Assembly (NCBI RefSeq): GCF_009828835.1
Contig: NZ_WTTB01000001.1
Span: 62,001 to 126,000, forward strand
Length of the DNA stretch: 64,000 nucleotides
Direction of reading: 5' to 3'
DNA from: Erysipelothrix urinaevulpis
GTDB lineage: Bacteria > Bacillota_I > Bacilli_A > Erysipelotrichales > Erysipelotrichaceae
A program made the position numbers and the translations under genes. The notes under the pieces were generated by a model, which searched no databases, was not told the DNA's origin, and worked only from the letters and a program-made list of their open reading frames with translations. Positions 18,276 through 26,784 of this stretch are shown in pieces (position 1 is the first letter of the stretch; every line of letters starts with the position of its first letter).

Positions 18276-19137
18276 TAAAAGACTTGGTAGAGGGTTAGGT
18301 GCCATATTTGGCGATGATGTCAGTAATGTTTTAGAAGATATTCAGCAAGGCAGTGATGATCGTTTTGGTGGAGTTAAAACTAATCTAAAGATTAAAGATA
18401 TTCGAGTTAACCCATATCAACCACGTCGCCATTTTGATGATGACAAGATTGCTGAATTAGCAAATTCAATTCGCATTCATGGGTTATTTACACCAATCTT
18501 GGTGCGAGAAACTAGCAAGGGTTACGAACTGGTTGCAGGGGAACGTCGTTTAAGAGCAAGTAAAACGCTTGAACTTGAAGAGATTGCAGCAATTGTTGTG
18601 AACTTTGATGATGAACAAATGATGGAAATTGCATTAATTGAAAACGTTCAGCGTGAAGATTTAAGTGTCATTGAAGAAGCAATGGCGTATCAAACACTTA
18701 TCGAAAAATTAGACTTAACACAAGACCAAGTTGCAAAACGTGTCAGTAAGTCAAGAAGTCATATCACCAATTTATTAAGACTTTTACGCCTACCTGACAG
18801 TGTTAAAAAAATGGTCGCTGAAGACAAGTTAAGTATGGGACATGCTCGTCCTCTTATCATGCTTGAAGATGACAAGTTGATTGAGGAAGTCGCTGATGAA
18901 ATCATTAGCAAAAAGTTATCTGCACGTGAAGCCGAACGAATTGTTAAAGATATTATGAATCCAAGTGAAGCGACTGATCATAAAGAAAACAAAGAAACTG
19001 ATTATAGTTATGCTGTTTCATTGTTTGAAGATAAACTGCAAACACGGATTGAAATTAAGAATAAAAAATTGAGTATTCACTTTAATGATGATGATGATTT
19101 AAATCGTATAATGGAAATCTTAAACATGATAGAATAA
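18265..19137 (+). CDS. parB: Chromosome partitioning protein ParB
   Basis: Spo0J/ParB, 290 residues. The start at 18265 (ATG) is chosen over an upstream in-frame GTG (18256) because AAAGGTG lies eight bases before it. Features: N-terminal LGRGLGAIFG, which contacts ParA; the CTP-binding core with NPYQPRR, GERRLRA and ENVQREDLSVIEEA; the helix-turn-helix LTQDQVAKRVSKSRSHITNLLRLL; and a C-terminal dimer domain. No exact parS (TGTTTCACGTGAAACA) was found in the window, so its sites are elsewhere or degenerate. Confidence 0.95.
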   Translation: MADDKRLGRGLGAIFGDDVSNVLEDIQQGSDDRFGGVKTNLKIKDIRVNPYQPRRHFDDDKIAELANSIRIHGLFTPILVRETSKGYELVAGERRLRASKTLELEEIAAIVVNFDDEQMMEIALIENVQREDLSVIEEAMAYQTLIEKLDLTQDQVAKRVSKSRSHITNLLRLLRLPDSVKKMVAEDKLSMGHARPLIMLEDDKLIEEVADEIISKKLSAREAERIVKDIMNPSEATDHKENKETDYSYAVSLFEDKLQTRIEIKNKKLSIHFNDDDDLNRIMEILNMIE

Positions 19138-19160
19138 CCCTAAAGGGTTATTTTATTTTA
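19133..19160 (+). terminator. Terminator overlapping the parB stop codon
   Basis: AATAACCC/GGGTTATT stem with a TAAA loop, then TTATTTT. The stem contains the parB stop codon. The next gene begins only 27 bases on, so termination may be partial. Confidence 0.65.
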
Positions 19161-19186
19161 TATTAGAAGATAAAGGAGAGAGTAAG

Positions 19187-19741
19187 ATGATTTTAGCGTT
19201 TACCGGTGCAGGGATTAGTAAAGAATCAGGAATTAGTACATTTATGGAAAGACCAGATGTAAGGGATCGACTCCATCGTCAATTCGCCCTAGAGTATCCT
19301 GAGGTGTATCGTGAAACCATTAAAACTTTGAGTGAAGATATAAGAGTCAAAGAGCCAAATGATGCTCATTATGCACTCTCCGATTATAATATTCCAATCA
19401 TTACGATGAATATAGACAGACTTCATGAAAAGGCGGGCAGTTCACCCATTTTATTGCATGGAGAATTACCAAGCGTTGACGAGTATGAATATGCTGAATT
19501 GTTGTATAATAAACCTGTCCTTTATGGCGATCCAGCCCCTAATTATCATAAGGCCTATGAGAAAGTCATGGAATTGAAAGAGAATGATACCTTTTTAATT
19601 GTAGGTGCTTCTCATTTTACAGGGATTGCTGTTGATTTACGTGAAATAGCACGAAGCCAAGGAGCAACAATTATAGAAATTCAAGAGAATGCAAGTCAAA
19701 ACGTTCGACGTATATTAGAAAAATTAAATGAGGTAAAATAA
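19187..19741 (+). CDS. Compact zinc-less Sir2-family (sirtuin) protein
   Basis: A 184-residue protein with core sirtuin motifs in order: GAGISKESGIS (7-17, NAD-binding loop), PNDAHYAL (57-64), TMNIDRLH (73-80), AG (83-84), LLHGE with the expected catalytic histidine at 91, and GASHFTGIAVDL near the C-terminus. Typical sirtuins are ~230-250 residues, have GIPDFR after the first motif, TQN rather than TMN, and a four-cysteine zinc ribbon. Here GISTFM and TMN replace these, and there is no cysteine at all. It may be an NAD-dependent deacylase or ADP-ribosyltransferase with a reduced small domain, or an NAD hydrolase/sensor; activity is uncertain. It lies between parB and mnmE, and mnmE starts directly after its stop codon. 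Confidence 0.82.
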   Translation: MILAFTGAGISKESGISTFMERPDVRDRLHRQFALEYPEVYRETIKTLSEDIRVKEPNDAHYALSDYNIPIITMNIDRLHEKAGSSPILLHGELPSVDEYEYAELLYNKPVLYGDPAPNYHKAYEKVMELKENDTFLIVGASHFTGIAVDLREIARSQGATIIEIQENASQNVRRILEKLNEVK

Positions 19742-21079
19742 ATGATTACAGATACAATTGTAGCAATAATTACGGCACTGCAAGAAAGTGCCATATCAGT
19801 GATACGACTAAGTGGGCGTGATTCAATCGAAATCGCTAATTCACTTTTCAGTCGTGATTTAAACAAAGTCGACTCTCATGTCGTAAATTATGGACATATA
19901 ATCGATCCAATTAATAACAAACCGGTAGATGAGGTTTTATTGACTGTTTTTAAAGCACCGAAAACGTATACTCGAGAAGATGTTGTAGAAATTAGTGGAC
20001 ATGGTGGTATTTTAGTGACGAAGAAAATTCTTGAGTTATGTTTAGCGCAAGGAGCCCGCATGGCAAATCCGGGTGAGTTCACCCAACGTGCCTTCCTTAA
20101 TGGAAGAATTGATTTATCACAAGCAGAGGCAGTCATGGATTTAATTGAAGCGCCCAATGAGTTTGCGAGTGAGCTGGCTATTTCAGGTGTTCAAGGGCAT
20201 GTCAAAGCATTAATTGACCCATTTTTAGATCGTTTAATGCAAATTATTGCTAATATTGAAGTTAATATTGATTACCCAGAGTATGATGATGTTCAAGTGT
20301 TAACAGAAGATATTACACTTCCCTTGGTGAATGACTTTTTACTTGATTTAGGAAAAATTCTTGAAGAATCAAAAAGTGGTACGATTATGCGTGAAGGAGT
20401 TAAAACAGTTATTCTAGGTAAACCTAATGTTGGGAAATCAAGCATCTTGAATGTTCTACTGAATGAAGATAAAGCTATTGTTACAGACATCGCAGGAACA
20501 ACACGAGATCTCGTTGAAGGTTGGATTCGTTTAGAAAATGTAGCGTTGCACTTAGTTGATACAGCTGGTCTTCGTGAGACGGGAGATATTATTGAGCAAA
20601 TAGGGATTGAAAAAAGTCGCCAAGCACTAGAAAGTGCAGATTTACTCATTATTGTTCTTGATGCATCGCGAGAATTAGATGAAGAAGATCAAGAATTACT
20701 TGAACTAACAAGCGATAAACAGCGAATAATTGTTTACAACAAAGAAGATTTAGTCACAACAAAAAAAGAAGATGGGGTTTATGTTAGTGCAATCAAAGGT
20801 GATGTTTCTGGACTGACGGATGAGATTAACCAACGGTTTAAAGAGCACAAGATTGCCTTAGACAGACCAACACTCTCCAACCAACGTCATATCGCATCTG
20901 TTCGTAAGAGTTACTTAGCAATGCAACGAGCACAAGAGGCGTTAAATATGGGGATTGAATTAGATCTTGTAACGATTGATTTAAATGAAGCGTATATCGA
21001 ATTGGCATCAGTCATTATGCCACGAGAAGATATCAATGTATTAGATGAAATATTTAGTCGTTTTTGTTTAGGAAAGTAG
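19742..21079 (+). CDS. mnmE: tRNA modification GTPase MnmE
   Basis: GTPase partner of MnmG for wobble-uridine modification, 445 residues. The N-terminal folate-binding domain has SGHGGILVTKKIL and NPGEFTQRAFLNGRIDLSQAEAV. The central G domain has GKPNVGKSS, DIAGTTRD, DTAGLRE and NKED. The C-terminal motif is FCLGK (usually FCIGK), whose cysteine is essential for modification. The gene begins at the base after the sirtuin stop codon, so it depends on translation of that gene; GAGG lies inside the sirtuin's last codons. Confidence 0.97.
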   Translation: MITDTIVAIITALQESAISVIRLSGRDSIEIANSLFSRDLNKVDSHVVNYGHIIDPINNKPVDEVLLTVFKAPKTYTREDVVEISGHGGILVTKKILELCLAQGARMANPGEFTQRAFLNGRIDLSQAEAVMDLIEAPNEFASELAISGVQGHVKALIDPFLDRLMQIIANIEVNIDYPEYDDVQVLTEDITLPLVNDFLLDLGKILEESKSGTIMREGVKTVILGKPNVGKSSILNVLLNEDKAIVTDIAGTTRDLVEGWIRLENVALHLVDTAGLRETGDIIEQIGIEKSRQALESADLLIIVLDASRELDEEDQELLELTSDKQRIIVYNKEDLVTTKKEDGVYVSAIKGDVSGLTDEINQRFKEHKIALDRPTLSNQRHIASVRKSYLAMQRAQEALNMGIELDLVTIDLNEAYIELASVIMPREDINVLDEIFSRFCLGK

Positions 21080-21088
21080 GGGTTATTT

Positions 21089-21859
21089 ATGTGGATAGAC
21101 TCGCATGCACATTTAGTAAGTGATGGTTTATATGAAGATTTTGATGAATTAGTCGATAATGCACAACGCAATAATATAGAAAAAATACTGATTATTTGTG
21201 GTAATCTTATGGAAATCAAACGAGCCCTTAAAAAAACTGAAGGAAACACCATGTTTGATTTGGCTATTGGGGTTCATCCAGGTTCAGTATCAGACATAAG
21301 TAACCATGAATTTAAAGAAATGATGACTTATTTAAATCATCCTCAAGTTGTTGCTGTTGGAGAAATAGGTCTTGATTATTATTGGACAGAAGAGTCAAAA
21401 CCGCTTCAACTGCAACGATTCAAAGAACAAATAGAACTTGCGAACACTCATGATTTACCAATTATTGTTCATGTTCGTTCATCAATTGAGGATACTTTGA
21501 AGATGCTTCAAGCTAATCCAGTTGATAAAAAAGGGGTTATTCATTGCTACAGTGAAACAGATGAAATCCTTAAAACGCTGGTCAATAAGGGCTATTATAT
21601 TGGTTTTGGTGGTATTGTTACGTTTAAAAATGGTGGAAATGTTCGAGAAGCATTGGATGTTTGTCCACATGATCGAATGTTAAGTGAAACAGATTCTCCG
21701 TATTTAGCCCCCGTTCCTAAGCGTGGGAAGAGAAATGAACCTTCATTTGTGATGCATACGGCTCAATATATGGCGAGTTATTTGAATCTAAAAGAAGATG
21801 AACTTTCGACTATCTTTAAATCAAACTATTATCGTCTCTTTAAAAGGAGTCAGCGATGA
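21089..21859 (+). CDS. tatD: TatD-family metal-dependent hydrolase
   Basis: A 256-residue TIM-barrel hydrolase of the TatD DNase family. Metal ligands are visible in DSHAHL (residues 4-9), the glutamate of GEIGLDYYW, the histidine in IVHVRSS, VIHCYSE, and the aspartate in SETDSPYLAP. Family members show 3'-5' exonuclease or deoxyribonuclease activity with a quality-control role. It follows mnmE by nine bases and overlaps the aldehyde dehydrogenase start by four (ATGA). Confidence 0.92.
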   Translation: MWIDSHAHLVSDGLYEDFDELVDNAQRNNIEKILIICGNLMEIKRALKKTEGNTMFDLAIGVHPGSVSDISNHEFKEMMTYLNHPQVVAVGEIGLDYYWTEESKPLQLQRFKEQIELANTHDLPIIVHVRSSIEDTLKMLQANPVDKKGVIHCYSETDEILKTLVNKGYYIGFGGIVTFKNGGNVREALDVCPHDRMLSETDSPYLAPVPKRGKRNEPSFVMHTAQYMASYLNLKEDELSTIFKSNYYRLFKRSQR

Positions 21860-23199
21860 TCAAAAAGCAAAAGTCTTTCTATAAGACAACAGAAACTCAT
21901 GTCATTTCATGGCGACTTAAACAGTTAAAGGCTCTTCAAAAGAGTCTTTTTGACTATGAAGATCGCTTGATCGAAGCATTAGCTCAAGATATGGGAAGAA
22001 GCGACTTTGAAGTTTATGTAAGTGAATTGTTAATTGTGAAAAGAAGCCTGACACAGGCTATTAACAAAACAAGAAAATGGTCTAAAACAAAAAGAAAACG
22101 TCAGTCAGTACTATTATTGGGAAAAAAATCCTATGTTACACCTCGACCAAGAGGTGTTGTCTTGATAATTTCTCCCTTTAACTATCCCATCCAACTAAGT
22201 TTAGTCCCACTGATTACATCCTTAAGTTCAGGTAATCTAGCAACCTTGAAATTGTCATCCAAAACACCGAAAACGGCAAAATTACTCAAAGAAATGCTTG
22301 ATAATACATTTGAAGATAAAGTAGTCCAAACGTTTATCGGTGAAAAAGAAATTACGAGCCAATTATTGGACGAAGATTTTGATTTAATATTTTTTACTGG
22401 TAGTCCACAGGTAGGAAAAATCGTAATGAGCCATGCCGCAAAACATTTAACACCTGTTATTTTAGAATTAGGTGGAAAAAGTCCAGCAATTGTCCTCAAA
22501 GATGCAGATTTGAAACAAACAGCAGACCGGATTGTTTGGGGGAAATTCATGAATTCAGGGCAAACATGTGTAGCTCCTGATTATATATTAGTGGATGAGA
22601 AAATTAAACAGTCATTAGTCCACCATGTAATACAATCTATTCGAAGTTTTTATGGAGAATTTCCGCTTGATTCTAAAGATTATGGTCATATGATCGATCA
22701 AAAATCGCTCGATAGACAAATTGCACTTCTTCAAGGACAAGAAATTATTCATGGCGGGCTTGTTGAAGGCCTCAGACTTGAACCGACCTTGATTTTAGAT
22801 CCTTCTATGGAATCAGACATAATGAATGAAGAGATATTTGGACCCATCCTTCCCATTATTGGTTTTACGACAATGAATGATGTTTATAAGATTGTTGATG
22901 TTAATCCCAATCCCCTTGCATTGTATGTGTTTTCAAAGGATCGTCGTCAAGTCAAAAATATCATGACGAAAATACCTTTTGGCGGTGGCATGATGAATGA
23001 CACAGTGCTTCATTTAGCCAATGAATGGATTCCTTTTGGAGGAATCAAACAGTCAGGTATGTCAATGTATCATGGGAAAGAAGGGTTTAATAATTTTTCC
23101 CATCAACAAAGTTATGTTGAATCAAGTCGGCTTGTGATTCCCTTTCTTTATCCACCTTATGCCGATCGTCTACGTTGGTTTAAAAAGTATTTTAAATAG
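21856..23199 (+). CDS. Aldehyde dehydrogenase, class 3-like
   Basis: A 447-residue NAD(P)-dependent aldehyde dehydrogenase of the short class (AldH3/YwdH-like). Features: ISPFNYPIQLSLVPL, the nucleotide loop FTGSPQVGK, the glutamate motif ELGGKSPAIV, the catalytic cysteine in NSGQTCVAPDY, and EEIFGPILP. The C-terminus continues past the catalytic domain with a hydrophobic-aromatic tail (FLYPPYADRLRWFKKYFK), as in membrane-associated fatty-aldehyde dehydrogenases. It closes the mnmG-to-23 kb gene run. Likely role: detoxification of lipid-derived or general aldehydes. Confidence 0.9.
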   Translation: MIKKQKSFYKTTETHVISWRLKQLKALQKSLFDYEDRLIEALAQDMGRSDFEVYVSELLIVKRSLTQAINKTRKWSKTKRKRQSVLLLGKKSYVTPRPRGVVLIISPFNYPIQLSLVPLITSLSSGNLATLKLSSKTPKTAKLLKEMLDNTFEDKVVQTFIGEKEITSQLLDEDFDLIFFTGSPQVGKIVMSHAAKHLTPVILELGGKSPAIVLKDADLKQTADRIVWGKFMNSGQTCVAPDYILVDEKIKQSLVHHVIQSIRSFYGEFPLDSKDYGHMIDQKSLDRQIALLQGQEIIHGGLVEGLRLEPTLILDPSMESDIMNEEIFGPILPIIGFTTMNDVYKIVDVNPNPLALYVFSKDRRQVKNIMTKIPFGGGMMNDTVLHLANEWIPFGGIKQSGMSMYHGKEGFNNFSHQQSYVESSRLVIPFLYPPYADRLRWFKKYFK

Positions 23200-23221
23200 C
23201 GATTGTATTTATAATAAGATT

Positions 23222-23265
23222 AAAAAAGGTGATTTAAGCATGTGTGCTTAGATCACTTTTTTTTT
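23222..23265. terminator. Strong bidirectional terminator
   Basis: A 12-bp stem (23229-23240 with 23245-23256, one G-T pair), 4-base loop, A run on one side and nine T on the other. It lies between the aldehyde dehydrogenase and the minus-strand metI. Confidence 0.9.
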
Positions 23266-23935
23266 AGGAATGACGTAAAAGTTTGACTGATAATTTCGCA
23301 AGACCTTGGATAAATGAAACGAAAAGGATGATGACAATTAATGATGCAATGGTTATGTCACCCATTCGCTGAGCATGACCATAGCGTTGGACAAATGCAC
23401 CTAGACCCCCCGCTCCCAGTGTTCCAGAGATAGTCGTTAAACCAAAGAGGCTAATGATTGTAATAGCAAACCCTTGAATAATCGAAGCAAGACCTTCGCG
23501 AAGATAGACTTTAAAGATAATATCTTTCGTTGAATCTCCCATTGATAGCGCAGCCTCAATCAAACCCTCATCAATTTCACTGAGGGATAAATCAACTTGT
23601 CTAGCAAAGAATGGGGAACTTGCAAGGACTAAAGGAATAATCGCTCCTTTTACACCTAAGGGAGTCCCAACAACTGCTCGTGTAAGGGGGATTAAAGCAG
23701 AACTAAAGATAACAAAGGGAATGGATCGGAAGATATTGATTAATTTGTCCAATACTTCATAGATCGAACGATTCTCTTTCAATCCACCTTTACGTGTTAT
23801 GGTAAGAATAACACCAAATAAAAGACCTAAGGCTAAAACAAAAATACCAGAGAAAGCCATCATGCTTAATGTTTCAAGGATACTGGTCCAAAACTCATCC
23901 CAGTAAAGAATTAAATTTGGAAATGATTTACTCAT
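23264..23935 (-). CDS. metI: Methionine ABC transporter permease
   Basis: A 223-residue inner-membrane permease with about five helices. It has the MetI-type EAA loop region (DLSLSEIDEGLIEAALSMGDSTKDII) that contacts MetN. Start 23935 is chosen over 23959 because GGAGGT then sits eight bases upstream, and the ATG overlaps the metN stop by eight bases (ATGAGTAA). The T-box ahead of the operon and the MetN partner indicate methionine or a close derivative as substrate. Confidence 0.88.
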   Translation of the reverse strand: MSKSFPNLILYWDEFWTSILETLSMMAFSGIFVLALGLLFGVILTITRKGGLKENRSIYEVLDKLINIFRSIPFVIFSSALIPLTRAVVGTPLGVKGAIIPLVLASSPFFARQVDLSLSEIDEGLIEAALSMGDSTKDIIFKVYLREGLASIIQGFAITIISLFGLTTISGTLGAGGLGAFVQRYGHAQRMGDITIASLIVIILFVSFIQGLAKLSVKLLRHS

Positions 23936-24902
23936 AAGATAAGACCTCCACATCGACATTTTTCTTTAGATAATCTAAAGCCTCTTCAACCTCAGACCCG
24001 TATAAATTAATAATAAGACGCCCAAATTGACTTTTACCGATCGTTTCAATATTTCCGTGTAAAATATTAGCTTCGACACTGTAAAGGCGACTGAGCTTAG
24101 AAATTAAAGGAACTTGGGCTTCTTCGTGTTTAAAACTTAACTGAAGAAGATAACCTTCTCGATTCAATTTAAGTGATTCTAAATCAAAATTATTAGAATC
24201 AAGTAAATCAGATGAACTTGAGAAGACGTCCTCTAATGAGCCATTGTTCAAAATACGCCCATCCTTCATCAAGGCAACTTTATTACAAATTGCTTTAACA
24301 ACACTCATCTCATGGGTGATTAGGACAATCGTTACCCCAAGCTCACGATTGATTTTAGCCAGTAATTCTAATACAGATTCGGTTGTTTTAGGGTCAAGGG
24401 CACTGGTTGCTTCATCACAAAGTAAGATATCAGGATCATTGACTAAAGCCCGAGCAATTGCAACACGCTGTTTTTGACCACCACTGAGTTGGTCAGGATA
24501 AGCATGTTGACGATTTTCTAATCCTACAAGCTTTAGAAGGTTATTAATTTTTTCTTCTGCACCTTTTTTTTCACGTCGATTCAAAGGATATTCAATATTT
24601 TCATATACTGTTCGAGTTGAAAAGAGATTAAAGTTTTGAAAAATCATCCCAATTCGTTTCCGTTTATTTCTCAATGCAGGCAAACTCAAGTTTTTAAGAT
24701 CGTCATTTTGAATAACAATATCTCCTGAGTCTGGTTCTTCTAAAAAGTTAATTGTACGAATTAACGTACTTTTTCCAGCACCAGATTGGCCAATAATTCC
24801 ATAAATATCCCCTTTTTTGATATTTAAAGAGACATCAACCAAGGCATGAATCGATCGGTCTTTTGTAATAAATGTTTTTGATACATTGTTAATCGTTATC
24901 AT
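23928..24902 (-). CDS. metN: Methionine ABC transporter ATP-binding protein
   Basis: A 324-residue ATPase. Walker A is GQSGAGKST, the Q-loop region IGMIFQNFNL, the signature LSGGQKQR, Walker B ILLCDEATSALDP, and the switch histidine is in ITHEMSVVKAI. The C-terminal ~80 residues form an ACT-like NIL domain, which in MetN senses intracellular methionine and inhibits transport. It is the first gene after the T-box, with GGAGG before the start. No metQ substrate-binding lipoprotein gene is in the operon. Confidence 0.92.
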   Translation of the reverse strand: MITINNVSKTFITKDRSIHALVDVSLNIKKGDIYGIIGQSGAGKSTLIRTINFLEEPDSGDIVIQNDDLKNLSLPALRNKRKRIGMIFQNFNLFSTRTVYENIEYPLNRREKKGAEEKINNLLKLVGLENRQHAYPDQLSGGQKQRVAIARALVNDPDILLCDEATSALDPKTTESVLELLAKINRELGVTIVLITHEMSVVKAICNKVALMKDGRILNNGSLEDVFSSSSDLLDSNNFDLESLKLNREGYLLQLSFKHEEAQVPLISKLSRLYSVEANILHGNIETIGKSQFGRLIINLYGSEVEEALDYLKKNVDVEVLSYE

Positions 24903-24914
24903 AATACTTCCTCC

Positions 24915-25200
24915 TTAAAAATAAAAAATCCCTTGCATAAACAATGCAAGGGACGAAATAGTCGTGTTACCACCCTAATTTATCAAATAATCACTTATTT
25001 GACCTCTACAAGTACTATCATACTTTGATGCGTTAACGGGCATAACCGAAAGCCTCTACTTAATTTCAAGACCCTAACTCCAAGACCATTTTCATCAATA
25101 CGTTCTATACCTGTTTCAGCATTTCAGGATTCTCTGTAATAGTTCAGTATTAATTACTTTTCTTTTCATCGCTTTTTCTTTATTAATAGTATTATCAATT
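24915..25200 (-). ncRNA. T-box riboswitch leader (methionine)
   Basis: The minus-strand leader of metNI has the conserved T-box sequence AGGGTGGTAACACG (24963-24976), which pairs with uncharged tRNA to form the antiterminator. Just after it comes a terminator hairpin, CCCTTGCA/TGCAAGGG (about 24930-24952), with T-rich sequence. A stem-I-like long arm lies upstream. The best specifier codon candidate is ATG (25087-25089, in GAAAATGG), which fits methionine. The T-box and terminator are seen directly; the specifier is inferred without folding. Confidence 0.9.
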
Positions 25201-25212
25201 AAACACGATTAA

Positions 25213-25242
25213 TTGTCAAGTCGAGTCAATATTGTGTATAAT
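25213..25242 (+). promoter_or_regulatory. queT promoter
   Basis: TTGTCA (25213-25218), 18-base spacer, TATAAT (25237-25242). The leader is only about 10 bases, too short for a preQ1 riboswitch. Confidence 0.75.
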
Positions 25243-25257
25243 AAACAGGGTGATTTA

Positions 25258-25710
25258 ATGAAAACAAAAGATTTAACAATCAATGCCTTAATAGCGGCAA
25301 TTTATGTGGCATTAACACTTGCATTTGAACCATTATCCTTTGGTCCTTTACAAGTTCGAATATCAGAAATTTTAATGCTACTCATCTTAGTTGATAAAAA
25401 GTTTGCGTTTGGAGTTGTGATTGGTTGCTTTATTGCTAATTTATACAGTCCTTTTATCTATGATGCGATTATTGGGACATCAGCAACAGCACTTGCAGCT
25501 TTTTTAATGACAAAGACAGAAAATAAATATCTTGGGTTGCTTTTGCCAGCAATTGTGAATGGTCCTATTATTGGTGCACAGTTATATTTCTTTGCAGATT
25601 TACCATTTTTCTTGTCAAGTATTCAAGTGTTCTTGGGAGAAATTATTGCAGTGTTTGTTCCCGGTATTCTGTTCCTTGATCGATTACGTCATGTTCTAAG
25701 GAATCTATAA
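25258..25710 (+). CDS. queT: QueT-family transporter
   Basis: A 150-residue membrane protein with about five helices. It matches the QueT family of ECF-type substrate-binding (S) components for queuosine precursors: N-terminal TINALIAAIYVALTLAF, LQVRISEILML, and a region with NLYSPFIYD. Such S components need a shared energising module, which is not in this window. The ATG at 25258 is chosen because the promoter covers 25213-25242, which excludes the upstream in-frame start; AGGGTGAT precedes it. Confidence 0.85.
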   Translation: MKTKDLTINALIAAIYVALTLAFEPLSFGPLQVRISEILMLLILVDKKFAFGVVIGCFIANLYSPFIYDAIIGTSATALAAFLMTKTENKYLGLLLPAIVNGPIIGAQLYFFADLPFFLSSIQVFLGEIIAVFVPGILFLDRLRHVLRNL

Positions 25711-25808
25711 AAATACGATAATCACATATTATCACATAATGTACACAATTATAAAATTAGACCGTATATAAAAGGTATTTGAGCATTTTATGAATCGTGT
25801 CAAGTAAT

Positions 25809-25838
25809 AAATGGTCATTTATTTGACCATTTTTTTTG
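25809..25838 (+). terminator. queT terminator with nested downstream -35
   Basis: AAATGGTCA/TGACCATTT stem and a T run. Its 3' arm contains the TTGACC of the next promoter. Confidence 0.85.
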
Positions 25839-25851
25839 ATTATGCTATATT
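25823..25851 (+). promoter_or_regulatory. Promoter of the 3D-domain lipoprotein gene
   Basis: TTGACC (25823-25828), 17-base spacer ending in TGC, TATATT (25846-25851), so also an extended -10. The -35 lies inside the upstream terminator stem. Confidence 0.75.
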
Positions 25852-25882
25852 TTCAAAGTCTTTTTTGAAAGGAGACTTATGT

Positions 25883-26719
25883 ATGAAAAAAGTGGCAATG
25901 ATTGTCTATATGATGGTCATGGCAGCTCTCATCAGTGCATGTACAGTTAATGCTGATGCAAATGCTGATGTAACATATCCAATATTAAATGAAGTAAGTA
26001 ATGAAGATGAAGAGCCCTATCGGTTTGAGATCGAAGAAGTAGTTGAACAATTAGATGAGCCGAAAGTAGAGACTCGCGAAGCGAGTTCTGTAGTTTCTGG
26101 TGGTGCAAGTTGGATTTTTGCCAAGACCCAAGAAGGAAGTCGTGGAACAGTAACAAAACGATTTGAGAAATTATATAATCGTAACGGAGATTTACTATCC
26201 CGTATAGAAATACCGGATGCTAAAACTGTGGACGCAACAAAGCCGACCTTATATGAAGGCGGACAAAGAGCCCAAGCAGGAGCATTCTATGACGCGAGTC
26301 GTATTACTCGTTATGGTGTAGACTGTGTCGGATGTAATATGTCAAGTGATGGTAAAGGTGGTACCTCAGCTGGTATTGCTTTAGGATTAGATTCAGTTCG
26401 TCAACGGAATGGCGAATGGAAAAAAGGAATTACATATGAAGGATATTATATTATCGCAACGTCTGCTACTATCCCATTATGTACAACTGTAGAAATTAGT
26501 AATCATACTGTGAGCGGTATGGGAATTACTCCTGGAGTTCCATTTAAAGCGATTGTCCTTGATCGCGGAGGCGCAATACAAGGATCAAAGATTGACTTAT
26601 TCGTAGGTCGTGAGACCAATATGCCTGTAACTCAAGGTCGTCGTCAAGACGCTAAAGTGAAAATATTAGGCCTAAACTCAAGAACCAAAACAAACGGTAA
26701 ATGGGCATGTGGCGTATAA
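25883..26719 (+). CDS. YabE-like lipoprotein with C-terminal 3D domain
   Basis: A 278-residue exported lipoprotein. The signal peptide (residues 1-20) ends in the lipobox LISAC. An acidic stretch follows, then a G5-like beta region (GSRGTVTKRFEKLYNRNG), and the C-terminal ~110 residues are a 3D domain with IATSATIPLCTTVEI and VLDRGGAIQGSKIDLF, containing the acidic residues of the lytic transglycosylase-like double-psi barrel. Related proteins (YabE/RpfB, YocH, YuiC) cleave peptidoglycan or support resuscitation. As in Bacillus (yabE-rnmV-rsmA) it directly precedes rnmV. Start 25883 (AAAGGAG upstream) is required by the promoter position. Confidence 0.86.
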   Translation: MKKVAMIVYMMVMAALISACTVNADANADVTYPILNEVSNEDEEPYRFEIEEVVEQLDEPKVETREASSVVSGGASWIFAKTQEGSRGTVTKRFEKLYNRNGDLLSRIEIPDAKTVDATKPTLYEGGQRAQAGAFYDASRITRYGVDCVGCNMSSDGKGGTSAGIALGLDSVRQRNGEWKKGITYEGYYIIATSATIPLCTTVEISNHTVSGMGITPGVPFKAIVLDRGGAIQGSKIDLFVGRETNMPVTQGRRQDAKVKILGLNSRTKTNGKWACGV

Positions 26720-26744
26720 CACTGGGGAAACTCAGTGTTTTATT
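26718..26744 (+). terminator. Terminator after the 3D-domain gene
   Basis: AACACTG/CAGTGTT stem with an 8-base loop, then TTATT. Confidence 0.7.
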
Positions 26745-26769
26745 ATGCTTTCTAATTAGCACAACTTAG

Positions 26770-26778
26770 TGATATAAT
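26770..26778 (+). promoter_or_regulatory. rnmV promoter, probably giving a leaderless mRNA
   Basis: Extended -10 TGATATAAT; the last base is seven bases from the rnmV ATG, so transcription should start on or next to the start codon. Confidence 0.65.
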
Positions 26779-26784
26779 GAAGGC

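Noticed and set aside
16712-19137. Search for parS (TGTTTCACGTGAAACA) and Noc-binding sites around noc-parAB
   Set aside because: No exact or near-exact site was seen by eye in this region or elsewhere in the window; a computed scan with mismatches would settle it.
25219-25257. Possible preQ1 riboswitch before queT
   Set aside because: The predicted leader is only about ten bases; there is no room for an aptamer.
26665-26674. TTAGGCCTAA palindrome, similar to a DtxR box
   Set aside because: Located in the coding end of the 3D-domain lipoprotein gene, with a shorter centre than the real box at 48959; probably chance.
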